Below, in pieces: positions 19,414 through 27,740 of a DNA stretch of 64,000 bases (positions are counted from its first letter, which is position 1; every line of letters begins with the position of its first letter). Below the pieces are notes generated by a model that was given only the letters and a program-made list of their open reading frames with translations, was not told where the DNA came from and ran no database searches. The translations under genes were made by a program, and so were the position numbers. The stretch lies in assembly GCA_947495775.1 (NCBI GenBank), contig CANMAQ010000002.1, positions 248,001-312,000 of the forward strand, given 5' to 3'. This stretch comes from Jejuia algarum (GTDB taxonomy: Bacteria; Bacteroidota; Bacteroidia; Flavobacteriales; Flavobacteriaceae).

Positions 19414-19638
19414 ATGAACAAAGGAATTAAGACGCTTATATACTGTATTAGCTTTTTTGCACTTCAAAATGCCCTCTTCCCTTTAAATACAACTCTTAAA
19501 ATTACTGTACCAAATGCAACACATAGCGTTGCTGTTTATAGCTCCATGACATCTTACAATGTCACAATAGCTGATGTCTCGCTTCTTATACAAGAACAAG
19601 ATAACAAGTTTAAGAAAAAGCGCATTCCTGCTACTTAA
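19414..19638 (+). CDS. Small possibly secreted hypothetical protein
   Basis: 74 residues from the ATG at 19414, which gives a plausible signal peptide (IKTLIYCISFFALQNALFPLN). The rest is short and ends in a basic tail (KKKRIPAT). No family recognised. The upstream in-frame ATG at 19336 would put non-signal sequence in front, so it was not used. It may be a non-coding open stretch. Confidence 0.35.
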   Translation: MNKGIKTLIYCISFFALQNALFPLNTTLKITVPNATHSVAVYSSMTSYNVTIADVSLLIQEQDNKFKKKRIPAT

Positions 19639-19937
19639 TTTATCTATTGGTTACTTTTGCAATAAGATTTGTTCTAGTTACAATACTTCTAATATTCCTT
19701 TTTAAGAATACGTCATTATATCCTCATATAGCTTATCAATATTTTGTACTATTCTTTCAATTTTATTTTTATGCTGCCAGGAAACCATGGTAAAATCCCC
19801 GTTGCTTTAAATTGCTTATGATATCTGTTGATATCATACATCTTACCTGAAATTCTATGTTTAGCAGACTTGGTAATACTTACACACTAAACTTTGAGGC
19901 TTATAGAGCCACTTTATCCATTTTATTTCTTGCTGAA
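19639..19937. other. Region between the small ORF and symE-like gene
   Basis: About 300 bases. On the - strand an open stretch of some 45 codons (about 19790-19890; contains GKMYDINRYHKQFKATGIL) could be a remnant of a gene, but it has stop codons on both sides and I do not recognise it. Confidence 0.35.
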
Positions 19938-20147
19938 CTAGTTATTCTCGTTCGTTTCGTCAATTAGCGTAATAGTCAGCTTATTTTTTTGTTGCGTAAT
20001 TGTAATTTCTTTTCCAATTTCAAATCCAAGTTCTTTCAGCCATTTTCCTTGAAGTCGAATTTCAGGAACAATCGCGTAACTACCCCATTCTCGAGGTTGA
20101 TATTTTTGATAGATTTTTAGTTTTCTAAATCGGCTCATTAAGCTCAT
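19938..20147 (-). CDS. SymE-type toxin family protein
   Basis: 69 residues from the ATG at 20147. An upstream in-frame start would read through the operators and into the divergent gene. The sequence RKLKIYQKYQPREWG, VPEIRLQGKWLKELGFEIG and ITITQQKNKLTITL matches the SymE family, which has an AbrB-like fold. In E. coli SymE is SOS-induced and held down by the antisense RNA SymR. Here no SymR-like arrangement is evident; instead an XRE repressor gene lies divergently 50 bases away. Confidence 0.8.
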   Translation of the reverse strand: MSLMSRFRKLKIYQKYQPREWGSYAIVPEIRLQGKWLKELGFEIGKEITITQQKNKLTITLIDETNENN

Positions 20148-20203
20148 GTTCGTTATTGCGAACACAATATATAAATAATTTATCGAAATTCGGTATAGTG
20201 AAC
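20148..20203. promoter_or_regulatory. Shared symE/XRE operator region with three palindromes
   Basis: Two matching 16-mers, GTTCGTTATTGCGAAC (20148-20163, perfect 5-bp arms) and ATTCGGTATAGTGAAC (20188-20203), start 40 bases apart, about four helical turns. A third palindrome, TATCGAAATTCGGTA (20181-20195), overlaps the second. The half-sites TTCG/CGAA recur. This fits binding by the dimeric XRE regulator to repress both genes; binding itself is inferred. Confidence 0.65.
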
Positions 20204-20419
20204 ACGAAAGACTCAAAATATTTTCAAAAATTAGGTGCTAAAATCAAGCAACGACGTGAAGAAAAAGAGATTGACCAAAAGTCATTTGCTTTTGATTGTG
20301 AAATTGGTCGTACTCAATTATATATGATAGAAAAAGGCAGAACAAATCCACGCTTACTTACTTTGATGAAAATTGCTGATGGGCTTGAACTATCGATAGA
20401 TGAACTTTTAAAAATATAA
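20198..20419 (+). CDS. XRE-family helix-turn-helix regulator
   Basis: 73 residues from the GTG at 20198; an ATG start at 20156 (87 residues) is the alternative, but it lies inside the first operator. A single HTH_XRE domain fills the protein: LGAKIKQRREEKEIDQKSFA, then GRTQLYMIEKGRTNPRLLTL and IADGLELSIDELLKI. It probably represses itself and the divergent SymE-type gene through the palindromes between them, acting as an antitoxin-like control. Confidence 0.82.
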   Translation: MNTKDSKYFQKLGAKIKQRREEKEIDQKSFAFDCEIGRTQLYMIEKGRTNPRLLTLMKIADGLELSIDELLKI

Positions 20420-20537
20420 TGACACTAACTCTCTTAGTTTTTATAAAAAAGGGACAATATCATAATCAAATACTATAATTTAGTTTTCATTATTTTAATT
20501 GCTTTCAACGATTTTATCACAACTGCTAATACGTTGT

Positions 20538-20945
20538 TTATTCAAAATCTTTTTCAATTAAAGTCAATTTGTACTCTACTTCATCCAATGAAAAAAAACT
20601 GCTTTTTAACACCTTATAGTTCCAGTTTTTTCGATTAAATATAGCCTTTACCAAGATTCGATGATCCATTTTTACAATTATCGTATCTATCCTATTAAGA
20701 AAATTGCTTCCTTTATCGTGAGCATTTCCGATTTCTCCATATTCCCTAATTAATGATTTCGTTCTGGGTTTTAATTCAACTATATTTTTAGTGTCTTTTT
20801 CAGTTGTATTTCTATTTTCATATTTCAATAATGACTTAATTTCCAAATCGGATTCAGTTCTGTTTTCAACAACGTATTTATTTATTACTCCAGGGTCACA
20901 AGAAGTAAAAATCATTATAAGTAGAATTGAAATTATTATTTTCAT
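20538..20945 (-). CDS. Hypothetical lipoprotein
   Basis: 135 residues with a lipoprotein signal (IMIFTSC, Cys16) then DPGVINKYVVENRTESDLEIKS, a short beta-rich domain of unknown function. No close neighbour in the same operon. Codon use looks like the rest of the accessory patch. No function can be offered. Confidence 0.7.
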   Translation of the reverse strand: MKIIISILLIMIFTSCDPGVINKYVVENRTESDLEIKSLLKYENRNTTEKDTKNIVELKPRTKSLIREYGEIGNAHDKGSNFLNRIDTIIVKMDHRILVKAIFNRKNWNYKVLKSSFFSLDEVEYKLTLIEKDFE

Positions 20946-21273
20946 TTGTTTTACAGTTGTATAATGGTTATCAATATTAAATTAATCCTCGTAATTCACA
21001 TGTTTTAAGTTGCAACAAATATTAAGACACCATATCCTAGACAGCTTATAAGTATTTTGTGTTTTTTACAATTACAAAATGCATTCATAAACTCAATAAA
21101 AATAGTTTTATAGTTTAAGATTAATGTATCACATAGCAGTATATACCCCTAAAATTCATCTAGGTGCAGACAGACCATTATTTATAGCATGACTCTTAGA
21201 ACAGTTAACCCTATTAAACACTTAGAACAACGCCTTAAATCTATTGTTTAAAGCGGTATTTAAAAAATTATAA
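20946..21273. other. Intergenic region before the porin terminator
   Basis: About 330 AT-rich bases with no gene recognised. A short stretch (about 21180-21205, ATAGCATGACTCTTAGAAC) resembles one at 27700-27726 downstream of the multiheme cytochrome gene, possibly a worn repeat. Confidence 0.45.
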
Positions 21274-21300
21274 CAAAAAAATCCCGCCTTTCGGCGGGAC
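21274..21300 (-). terminator. Rho-independent terminator of the porin gene
   Basis: Perfect stem TCCCGCC (21282-21288) / GGCGGGA (21293-21299) with loop TTTC, followed on the - strand by a T-run (A-run 21275-21281). It ends the nitrate uptake transcription unit. Confidence 0.9.
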
Positions 21301-21373
21301 AAAAATTGGAATGTCTTATTAATTAACACTACATTATAATTTGATTTCCAATTTATTGAACACAGAATCTTAA

Positions 21374-22642
21374 TTATTTTGTTCCGTTGAAAAACTTAGG
21401 CTTAATAACTAACATCGCCCAAGCCCAGTTTTGGATATCTTTAACACCTGGTATATCTGAAATATCGCTTGGCTCGAAGAAGTGAGAATACCCTCCTACT
21501 AATTTGAAACCTTTGAATTGCTTCGCTAATACTAAATCTATTTCAGTACCTAAATCTTTACTATCGAAAGCATCAAAATCAGAATGTTCTGTGAAATAGT
21601 GTCCAGATACTGTCACCCCTACACCAGAGATTTTTGTTTTATACGTAATTTGTAAATCTTTTAATCCACCAGCATTACCATGGTTCCCTACATAAAATCT
21701 ATCGATTAAACCGTTAAATGCGTGGTTTGTTCCATACAATGGAAAGAACGCTGCAGATTCGCTATTTCTACCAGAGATCACTTCGTAAGTTACACCAAAC
21801 CAATTGTTATCATCAGCTTTATATCCTGCTGCTATACTTGCTAAAAATGCACCTTCTACATCTACACCTCCTAAACGTTCACCTTCTTGAATGAATAGGT
21901 TAGATGTTAATTTTAAATTACCTACTTTATAATCTGCATGTAAACCTGCTGTGATTAAACTTGACTTATTTGCAGGATCTTCTGCTTCTGCATTAATTGG
22001 GTTGTTAGGATCTTGAAAAGTATTAACCAATCCTAATACAGAAATATTAAAACCACCATATTTCTTATTAGCTCTTAAGAAGCCCATATCTCTATAAGAA
22101 AATAACGCAGACGTTCCAAATACTTCGTCTGTCGTAGTATTTAAAGAACCACCAATGTCTAAACTGTATCCGTTATTAGCGTACTTGTAGATCGCTGCAT
22201 CGTGAGTTCTGGCCTGTTGTGCCCATCCAAGACCCCCTAAGATTCTTTGATCGTCATAAGATAATGGCAAACGTCCTAGTTTTAAGCTCGAATTTGCACC
22301 TAATTTTAAATCTGCCCAAGCTTCTTGAACTCTAAAATTACCATTACCTGCCGCTGATATTTGTGGTCTATCACCAAAAGCAAAAACTTCTTGAAGACTT
22401 GTAAATACAGTATACGTGTCTGTTTTGTACTTTGCTTTAATTGCTGCTCTAACTGTAGTTCTTATAAAACCTTCGTCTGCATCTGTAGCGGTTTGTGCAG
22501 GAAATGACCCCCCTGTAAAGTTACCTCCATTACCAAAGTATTCTGAACGTGGTCTAAACTCACCTTCTAATGTAAATTGTGCTTGCGAAAATTGAACTGC
22601 CAATAAAGCCATTAGGGCTAGTATAATGTATTGCTTTCTCAT
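21374..22642 (-). CDS. Alginate-export-family outer-membrane porin of the nitrate cluster
   Basis: 422 residues, signal peptide (LALMALLAVQFSQAQF) then a barrel beginning with EGEFRPRSEYF and containing many alternating beta strands (LKLGRLPLSYDDQRILGG). The alginate export (AlgE-like) family covers several anion-specific porins. Its position as last gene after the nitrate ABC genes suggests it lets nitrate through the outer membrane; this role is inferred from context. It is 134 bases downstream of the second ATPase gene and has a strong terminator. Confidence 0.82.
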   Translation of the reverse strand: MRKQYIILALMALLAVQFSQAQFTLEGEFRPRSEYFGNGGNFTGGSFPAQTATDADEGFIRTTVRAAIKAKYKTDTYTVFTSLQEVFAFGDRPQISAAGNGNFRVQEAWADLKLGANSSLKLGRLPLSYDDQRILGGLGWAQQARTHDAAIYKYANNGYSLDIGGSLNTTTDEVFGTSALFSYRDMGFLRANKKYGGFNISVLGLVNTFQDPNNPINAEAEDPANKSSLITAGLHADYKVGNLKLTSNLFIQEGERLGGVDVEGAFLASIAAGYKADDNNWFGVTYEVISGRNSESAAFFPLYGTNHAFNGLIDRFYVGNHGNAGGLKDLQITYKTKISGVGVTVSGHYFTEHSDFDAFDSKDLGTEIDLVLAKQFKGFKLVGGYSHFFEPSDISDIPGVKDIQNWAWAMLVIKPKFFNGTK

Positions 22643-22776
22643 GTTTTCTTGTTTTAAAGTTTAATTTTTGTTTGTTACTAATTAATATAAAGTCATAAAT
22701 AATGTGAGAGTATGACAATCTCTTAATGCTTTGGTTTTAAGATACGACTAAGATTAGTGCTAACAGGATCAATTGA

Positions 22777-23601
22777 TTAGTGCTCTAAAAAGTCTATCAA
22801 ATGTTTTCTGTACGTGTAATAGTCATCATGTTCTAGCACCGATTTTCGTGTTCTTGGCCTTTTGAAATCTATATCTAAGATATCCCCTATTTTTGCTTTT
22901 GGTCCACTAGTCATCATTACAACGCGATCTGCTAAAAATATGGCCTCATCAACATCGTGGGTAATCATAACTGCTGTGATTTTCTCTTTGTTCCAAATCT
23001 CAATAAGAATATCTTGTAATTCTCCTCTTGTTAAAGAATCTAACATTCCAAAAGGTTCGTCTAATAACAGTACTTTAGGCTTAATTGCAAATGCTCTTGC
23101 AATTCCTACGCGCTGTTGCATCCCTTGAGATAACTCGGAAGCCCGTTTATGAAACGCGTCTTCTAAACCTACTTTTTGCAGGTAATACTTAGCGATATCA
23201 TTACGTTGCCCTTTTGTAGCATGAGGAAATACTTGATTTACACCCAATAATACATTTTGTAAAGCGGTCATCCATGGCATTAAACTTGGTGCCTGAAAAA
23301 TAACCCCTCGGTCTGGCCCTGGGCCTTTAATATTCTTTCCTAAGACAGAAATACTACCTCCTGAAATTTCGTTTAATCCGGCTATCATAGAAAGCATTGT
23401 GGTCTTTCCACAACCCGAATGCCCGATAATAGTCACAAACTCTTCTTTTCGAATTTGAAGGTTTAAATCTTCAAGAACGACATAATCTCCTTTTGGTGTT
23501 GGGTATACTTTTTTTAATTTTTTTAAATCTAGCATGACCTCCTTAGAAGGAAAAGTGCTTGTATTTGTAAAACTTGGGGTATCTTTTATAATAGTACTCA
23601 T
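22777..23601 (-). CDS. Nitrate-type ABC transporter ATP-binding protein (NrtD-like)
   Basis: 274 residues. Walker A is GHSGCGKTTM, the signature is LSQGMQQRVGIARAFA and Walker B is VLLLDEPFGMLDSL, followed by the switch histidine in MITHDVDEA. The LDEPFGMLDSLTRG variant is characteristic of the NrtC/NrtD/SsuB/TauB group. It pairs with the neighbouring ATPase as a heterodimer energising the permease. The start codon lies 8 bases after the previous stop. Confidence 0.87.
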   Translation of the reverse strand: MSTIIKDTPSFTNTSTFPSKEVMLDLKKLKKVYPTPKGDYVVLEDLNLQIRKEEFVTIIGHSGCGKTTMLSMIAGLNEISGGSISVLGKNIKGPGPDRGVIFQAPSLMPWMTALQNVLLGVNQVFPHATKGQRNDIAKYYLQKVGLEDAFHKRASELSQGMQQRVGIARAFAIKPKVLLLDEPFGMLDSLTRGELQDILIEIWNKEKITAVMITHDVDEAIFLADRVVMMTSGPKAKIGDILDIDFKRPRTRKSVLEHDDYYTYRKHLIDFLEH

Positions 23602-23609
23602 GGCGTTCT

Positions 23610-24458
23610 TTATTTAAATTGATTAACAAAATCTTTAGGACTTAATTCTGGAAGTACAAACTCTTCCTTAGCTTGAGATTTTCGTTCATCTCCTATGTCC
23701 ATTAAGTACTCGATAATAGCATTTCTTGTTTCCTTGAAGTTCGCATTATCGTTCATTTCTGTTTTATCACGCGGACGCTCGATATCTATTTTAAATTCAG
23801 GCCCTAGAGTGGCGTTCGGCCCTGGTCGTAATGGTATGATACGGTCTGCCATATATATGCCCTCATCTACATCGTTGGTAATAAGTAAAGCCGTGCGCTT
23901 ATCTTTCCCCCAAATGTTTAAAATTTCATCTTGAAGATTCCCCCGTGTTAGTGCATCTAGTGCTCCTAAAGGTTCATCCATAATGATCATTTCAGGTTTC
24001 ATGGCCAAAGCCCTTGCTACAGCAACACGCTGGCGCATACCACCCGATAATTCTTTCGGTCTTTTATTTATAGCTGGTGTTAAACTTACCATTTCTACAT
24101 AAGCAGATACGATCTCGTTCAGCTCCTTTTTGCTCTTTTTAGGAAATGCTTCTTTAACCGCCATAAAGACATTCTGCCCTACGGTTAACCAAGGTAATAA
24201 AGAGTAATTTTGAAAAATCACACCACGTTCGTGGCTTGTGCCCTGTACAGGTACACCTTTATATAACACTTCTCCCTTTGTTGGCTCTAGTAAACCGTTA
24301 ATTAAGTTTACCAATGTCGTTTTACCGCTTCCTGTAAATCCTACAATTGCTACAAATTCACCTTCTTCTATCGATAAGTTGATATTAGACAACACCTCTG
24401 TTGCATTATCACCTTGCCCATACGTTTTATGTATATTATTTAACTCTAAGTATGCCAT
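23610..24458 (-). CDS. Nitrate-type ABC transporter ATP-binding protein (NrtC-like, without regulatory domain)
   Basis: 282 residues. Walker A GFTGSGKTTL, signature LSGGMRQRVAVARALA, Walker B MIIMDEPLGALDAL, then ITNDVDEG where the usual switch histidine is asparagine. Cyanobacterial NrtC carries a C-terminal NrtA-like regulatory domain of about 400 residues, which this protein lacks. The changed H-loop residue suggests this subunit forms the weaker ATP site of the heterodimer (inference). Confidence 0.85.
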   Translation of the reverse strand: MAYLELNNIHKTYGQGDNATEVLSNINLSIEEGEFVAIVGFTGSGKTTLVNLINGLLEPTKGEVLYKGVPVQGTSHERGVIFQNYSLLPWLTVGQNVFMAVKEAFPKKSKKELNEIVSAYVEMVSLTPAINKRPKELSGGMRQRVAVARALAMKPEMIIMDEPLGALDALTRGNLQDEILNIWGKDKRTALLITNDVDEGIYMADRIIPLRPGPNATLGPEFKIDIERPRDKTEMNDNANFKETRNAIIEYLMDIGDERKSQAKEEFVLPELSPKDFVNQFK

Positions 24459-24544
24459 TTTCTTTGATTTAAGCGTTTATTCGTTTTATTGTTTAATCCT
24501 AATTTAGATGAAACAATTTCTAACAAATTAACAGTTCAACATTA

Positions 24545-25651
24545 TTATATAGCATCTGTTTTATCGAAAGACACTGCATTCTGTATGGTTAACATTAAGC
24601 GGTCTAATAAGAAACCTATGATACCAATTACAAACATGGCTACAATTATTTTGGCATTAGAATCGTTAGCTCCATTTTGGAACTCTTCCCATACAAATAA
24701 ACCTAAACCTGGACTTTGTGCTAATAACTCGATAGCAATTAATACCATCCACGCTACAGATAATGTAATTTTCAACCCTGTGAATATTAAAGGTAAAGAT
24801 GATGGTAATACGACTTTAAATATTTTTTGAAATGGCCCTAGTTTTAAAACCTTAGCTACATTTATATAATCTTTATCTACCGATGATACGCCCATTGCTG
24901 TATTTACAAGTGTAGCCCACATAGAACATAAGCCCACACTTATAAATGAAATGGTAAAAGAACTGTCTTCGTTAGAATCGATTAATAATGTTTTTACAAT
25001 CATAAAAACTAAAAGGTACCATACTACTGGAGATACTGGTTTAAAAATTTGAATGAACCAGTTGAAAGCGCTTTTAAGTGTTGGACTTAAGCCTATAAAT
25101 ATGCCTAGAGGTACTGCTATTAAAAGTGCTAATAAAAACCCTGCAAATACCGTTTTTAGACTTCTAAAAATTTGATCTACGAAAGAAGGGCGTCCTGTAT
25201 AGGTAATCGCTTCTTTACCTGCTGCAATACGCTTTTCATTAAGTGCAGCAGTCTTTTCTGCAAAGGCAGCTTTATCTGCACTGATAATGTTATGATCTCG
25301 TAAAAGAGACTTGTAAGAGCCCCATACTTGCGCTGGAGAAGGCAAGGTGTTGGGTTGACAGCTAGATTCTCCCGAAGCAATGCATGCTCGCAAAGCTTCG
25401 GCAGCCTCTGGCCCTTGGTCGGTTAGTGCTTTTTCAATTTTAAATTCAGCTTCAGTATTATAGAGTGACTTTGCCCCCATATGCCACAGTCCAATAAATA
25501 ATAGAATTGATGCCAATGGTACAAACACTTTGCGTAAGAAGCTTATATAATCTTCCTTTCCCAACTTACCTGTAAACAGGTCTTTAAATGTGCTCAAAAA
25601 TCCTAACCCCATGAATTTGGTTACTTTTCCTAATGTTATACTTTGTTTCAT
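24545..25651 (-). CDS. Nitrate-type ABC transporter permease (NrtB-like) with extra periplasmic loop
   Basis: 368 residues, longer than cyanobacterial NrtB (about 275-280). After the first helix (VFVPLASILLFIGLWHMG) there is an insertion of roughly 80 residues (about 67-155) containing a cysteine pair, ACIASGESSC, before the usual core. The EAA loop is present (YINVAKVLKLGPFQKIFKVVLP). It forms the inner-membrane channel of the nitrate importer and sits between the binding protein and the ATPases. The insertion may dock the binding protein, which is inference. Confidence 0.87.
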   Translation of the reverse strand: MKQSITLGKVTKFMGLGFLSTFKDLFTGKLGKEDYISFLRKVFVPLASILLFIGLWHMGAKSLYNTEAEFKIEKALTDQGPEAAEALRACIASGESSCQPNTLPSPAQVWGSYKSLLRDHNIISADKAAFAEKTAALNEKRIAAGKEAITYTGRPSFVDQIFRSLKTVFAGFLLALLIAVPLGIFIGLSPTLKSAFNWFIQIFKPVSPVVWYLLVFMIVKTLLIDSNEDSSFTISFISVGLCSMWATLVNTAMGVSSVDKDYINVAKVLKLGPFQKIFKVVLPSSLPLIFTGLKITLSVAWMVLIAIELLAQSPGLGLFVWEEFQNGANDSNAKIIVAMFVIGIIGFLLDRLMLTIQNAVSFDKTDAI

Positions 25652-25719
25652 CTTTTTAATATTTAGTGTTCTGTATGCTTCTGTGTTCTATAATTCTGTA
25701 TGCTGTACTTAATTTAAAT

Positions 25720-27117
25720 CTATTGTATTGCTTTGTCTTTGTTTCCTATTTTAAAACTATTGATGTAAGCAATTGGATCTTTAGCGTCATAAGTCGTTCC
25801 ATCGATAAAGTCTGCTGTCGCTGGCTTATAGCCATCTGTTGTTGGGATGTCTCCTGCTGGAATATTACCTTCCTCTACTAAAAGTTGAGCTGCTTTTGTC
25901 CATATGTCTGGTCTGTAAATATCTTTGATCGTACTTGCATACCAATCTGCTGGCTTTGCTTCAGGAATTTGTCCCCATCGTCTCATTTGTGTTAAGAACC
26001 AGATACCATCAGAGTAGAATGGGTACGTTGCATTGTACTTGTAGAATACATTAAAGTCTTCCATCGCTCTTTTATCTCCTTTTTCGAATTCGAAAGTTCC
26101 AGTCATTGAGTTCGCAAGTACTTCTTCTGGAGCCCCTACATATTGAGACATTGCTAATATTTTCACAGCTTCTGCTCTATTTCCTGGCTCGTCTAACCAT
26201 TTTCCAGCTCTAATTAAAGCCTTAGTTACAGCTATAGCAGTATTAGGGTAGTCTTCAACAAATTTCTCTGTCATTACAAATACTTTCTCTGGATTATTTT
26301 TCCAAATGTCATAGTTTGTTGTTACTGGTACTCCAATACCTTTAAACACGGCTTGTTGGTTCCAAGGCTCACCTACACAGTAGCCGTAAATTGTACCTGC
26401 TTCTAATGTTGCCGGCATTTGTGGCGGAGGCGTTACAGATAATAAAACTTCTGCATCTATTTGTCCTTGTACGTTATCTGCAGTATACATTCCTGGGTGG
26501 ATACCTGCTGCTGCTAACCAATATCTAATTTCGTAGTTGTGTGTAGAAACTGGGAATACCATACCCATTTTAAAGGCCTTACCTGAATTTTTATATTCTG
26601 TAATTACTGGCTTTAAAGCATCTGCTTTAATAGGGTGTACTGGTTTACCATCGGCACCTTTAGGTACATTTGGCTTCATTTTAGACCAAACATCATTTGA
26701 TACTGTAATACCATTTCCATTTAAATCCATAGAAAAAGGTGTTACTAATTTAGCTTGACGTCCAAAACCTGCACCTGCAGCAATTGGCTGCCCTGCTAAC
26801 ATATGAGAACCATCTAATTGACCATCAATCACACGGTCTAAAACATTTTTCCAGTTAGATTGTGCTTCTACAGAAACAAACAACCCCTCATCTTCAAAGA
26901 ACCCTTTTTCTTTTGCTATGGCTAAAGGTGCCATATCTGTTAATTTAATAAAACCAAATGTTAATTGTGGTTTTTCAATTTCTAAAGTTTTTGTTTTAGA
27001 CGCTTCTGCAACCACAGTTTCTTCAACAGCTGTGTTTTTCTTCTCTTTACCACCACATGCAAAAAGCACCGCAGCTACAGGTAAAATCCAAGTTGTTCTT
27101 TTTAGTAGAGATTTCAT
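25720..27117 (-). CDS. CmpA/NrtA-family nitrate-binding lipoprotein
   Basis: 465 residues. Lipoprotein signal (AAVLFACGG, Cys21), a charged linker, then the NrtA/CmpA fold: LTFGFIKLTDMAPLAIAKEKGFFEDEGL, LDGSHMLAGQPIAAGAGFG, GNGITVSNDVW and YCVGEPWNQQAVFKG. NrtA binds nitrate/nitrite and CmpA binds bicarbonate. The context (Moco, nitrate reductase, NarK) favours nitrate. First gene of its operon; its promoter carries the TAAGTA-N4-TACTTA palindrome. Confidence 0.88.
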   Translation of the reverse strand: MKSLLKRTTWILPVAAVLFACGGKEKKNTAVEETVVAEASKTKTLEIEKPQLTFGFIKLTDMAPLAIAKEKGFFEDEGLFVSVEAQSNWKNVLDRVIDGQLDGSHMLAGQPIAAGAGFGRQAKLVTPFSMDLNGNGITVSNDVWSKMKPNVPKGADGKPVHPIKADALKPVITEYKNSGKAFKMGMVFPVSTHNYEIRYWLAAAGIHPGMYTADNVQGQIDAEVLLSVTPPPQMPATLEAGTIYGYCVGEPWNQQAVFKGIGVPVTTNYDIWKNNPEKVFVMTEKFVEDYPNTAIAVTKALIRAGKWLDEPGNRAEAVKILAMSQYVGAPEEVLANSMTGTFEFEKGDKRAMEDFNVFYKYNATYPFYSDGIWFLTQMRRWGQIPEAKPADWYASTIKDIYRPDIWTKAAQLLVEEGNIPAGDIPTTDGYKPATADFIDGTTYDAKDPIAYINSFKIGNKDKAIQ

Positions 27118-27132
27118 AGTGTATATTATTAA

Positions 27133-27165
27133 TTAAACTAAGTATTTTTACTTATACACTGCAAA
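27133..27165 (-). promoter_or_regulatory. nrtA promoter with overlapping TAAGTA-N4-TACTTA palindrome
   Basis: On the - strand: -33 TTTG (27162-27165), 21 bases, then -7 TAGTTTAA (27133-27140). The perfect palindrome (27139-27154) lies in the spacer and its last TA is the first TA of the -7 box. The same geometry occurs at the globin, crp/fnr and narK promoters. Confidence 0.7.
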
Positions 27166-27322
27166 TATATAAGTAGCCATACGTTTCATTCATGTTAACA
27201 CACATGTCCAATTGCCTTTTTTGACATATTAAAACCTGATAAAACACATAAAACACACATAAAAAACTCATAAACAGCTTATTACAACTAAAAAATCATT
27301 ACTTATATTCATATTTACATAC

Positions 27323-27336
27323 TAAGTAATCACTTA
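27323..27336. promoter_or_regulatory. Upstream TAAGT-N4-ACTTA site
   Basis: TAAGTAATCACTTA is a perfect 5-4-5 palindrome, the size of a Crp/Fnr site, 206 bases upstream of nrtA. Another palindrome, AAATCATTAGTGATTT, is at 27356-27371. Confidence 0.4.
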
Positions 27337-27458
27337 ATTTTCTATAAAAAACTAAAAATCATTAGTGATTTAAGCTTGTTTTTAAATAAAAAGCGCTGCT
27401 GAAACAATTTAAAACTACGTAGTTTTAAAAATAACATAAGTATAACAAGAAAATATTG

Positions 27459-27472
27459 TAAGTATTGACTTA
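27459..27472. promoter_or_regulatory. Second upstream TAAGT-N4-ACTTA site
   Basis: TAAGTATTGACTTA, a perfect 5-4-5 palindrome in the 620-base gap between nrtA and the multiheme cytochrome gene. The rest of that gap (27166-27740) is AT-rich with no gene recognised. Confidence 0.4.
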
Positions 27473-27740
27473 TATTTAAAAACATTGGGAAGAAAACAGG
27501 ACAACAATGCGCTATTACAATGCTATAGTAGACGTACTAGAGTATTTAACAAGGTATCTGTAATGTACTGTAAAGTTCGCTTATAAAACTCTCGTAATTA
27601 ATACCACTGTTCTGCTAATACATCTCTCACTACAATTGTGCTCTTGTTACCTTTTGATATCGTAGACTTATTTGTGTATAGAGGATAGACTAAAAAAACG
27701 CTTATAGCATAACTCTTATTAGAACTATGAGTCTTGTATA

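Noticed and set aside
19790..19890. Short open stretch on the - strand that might be a transposase remnant
   Set aside because: Only about 45 codons between stops and no recognisable motif.
21180..21205. Dispersed repeat shared with 27700-27726
   Set aside because: Similarity is limited to about 15-20 bases and could be chance in AT-rich gaps.
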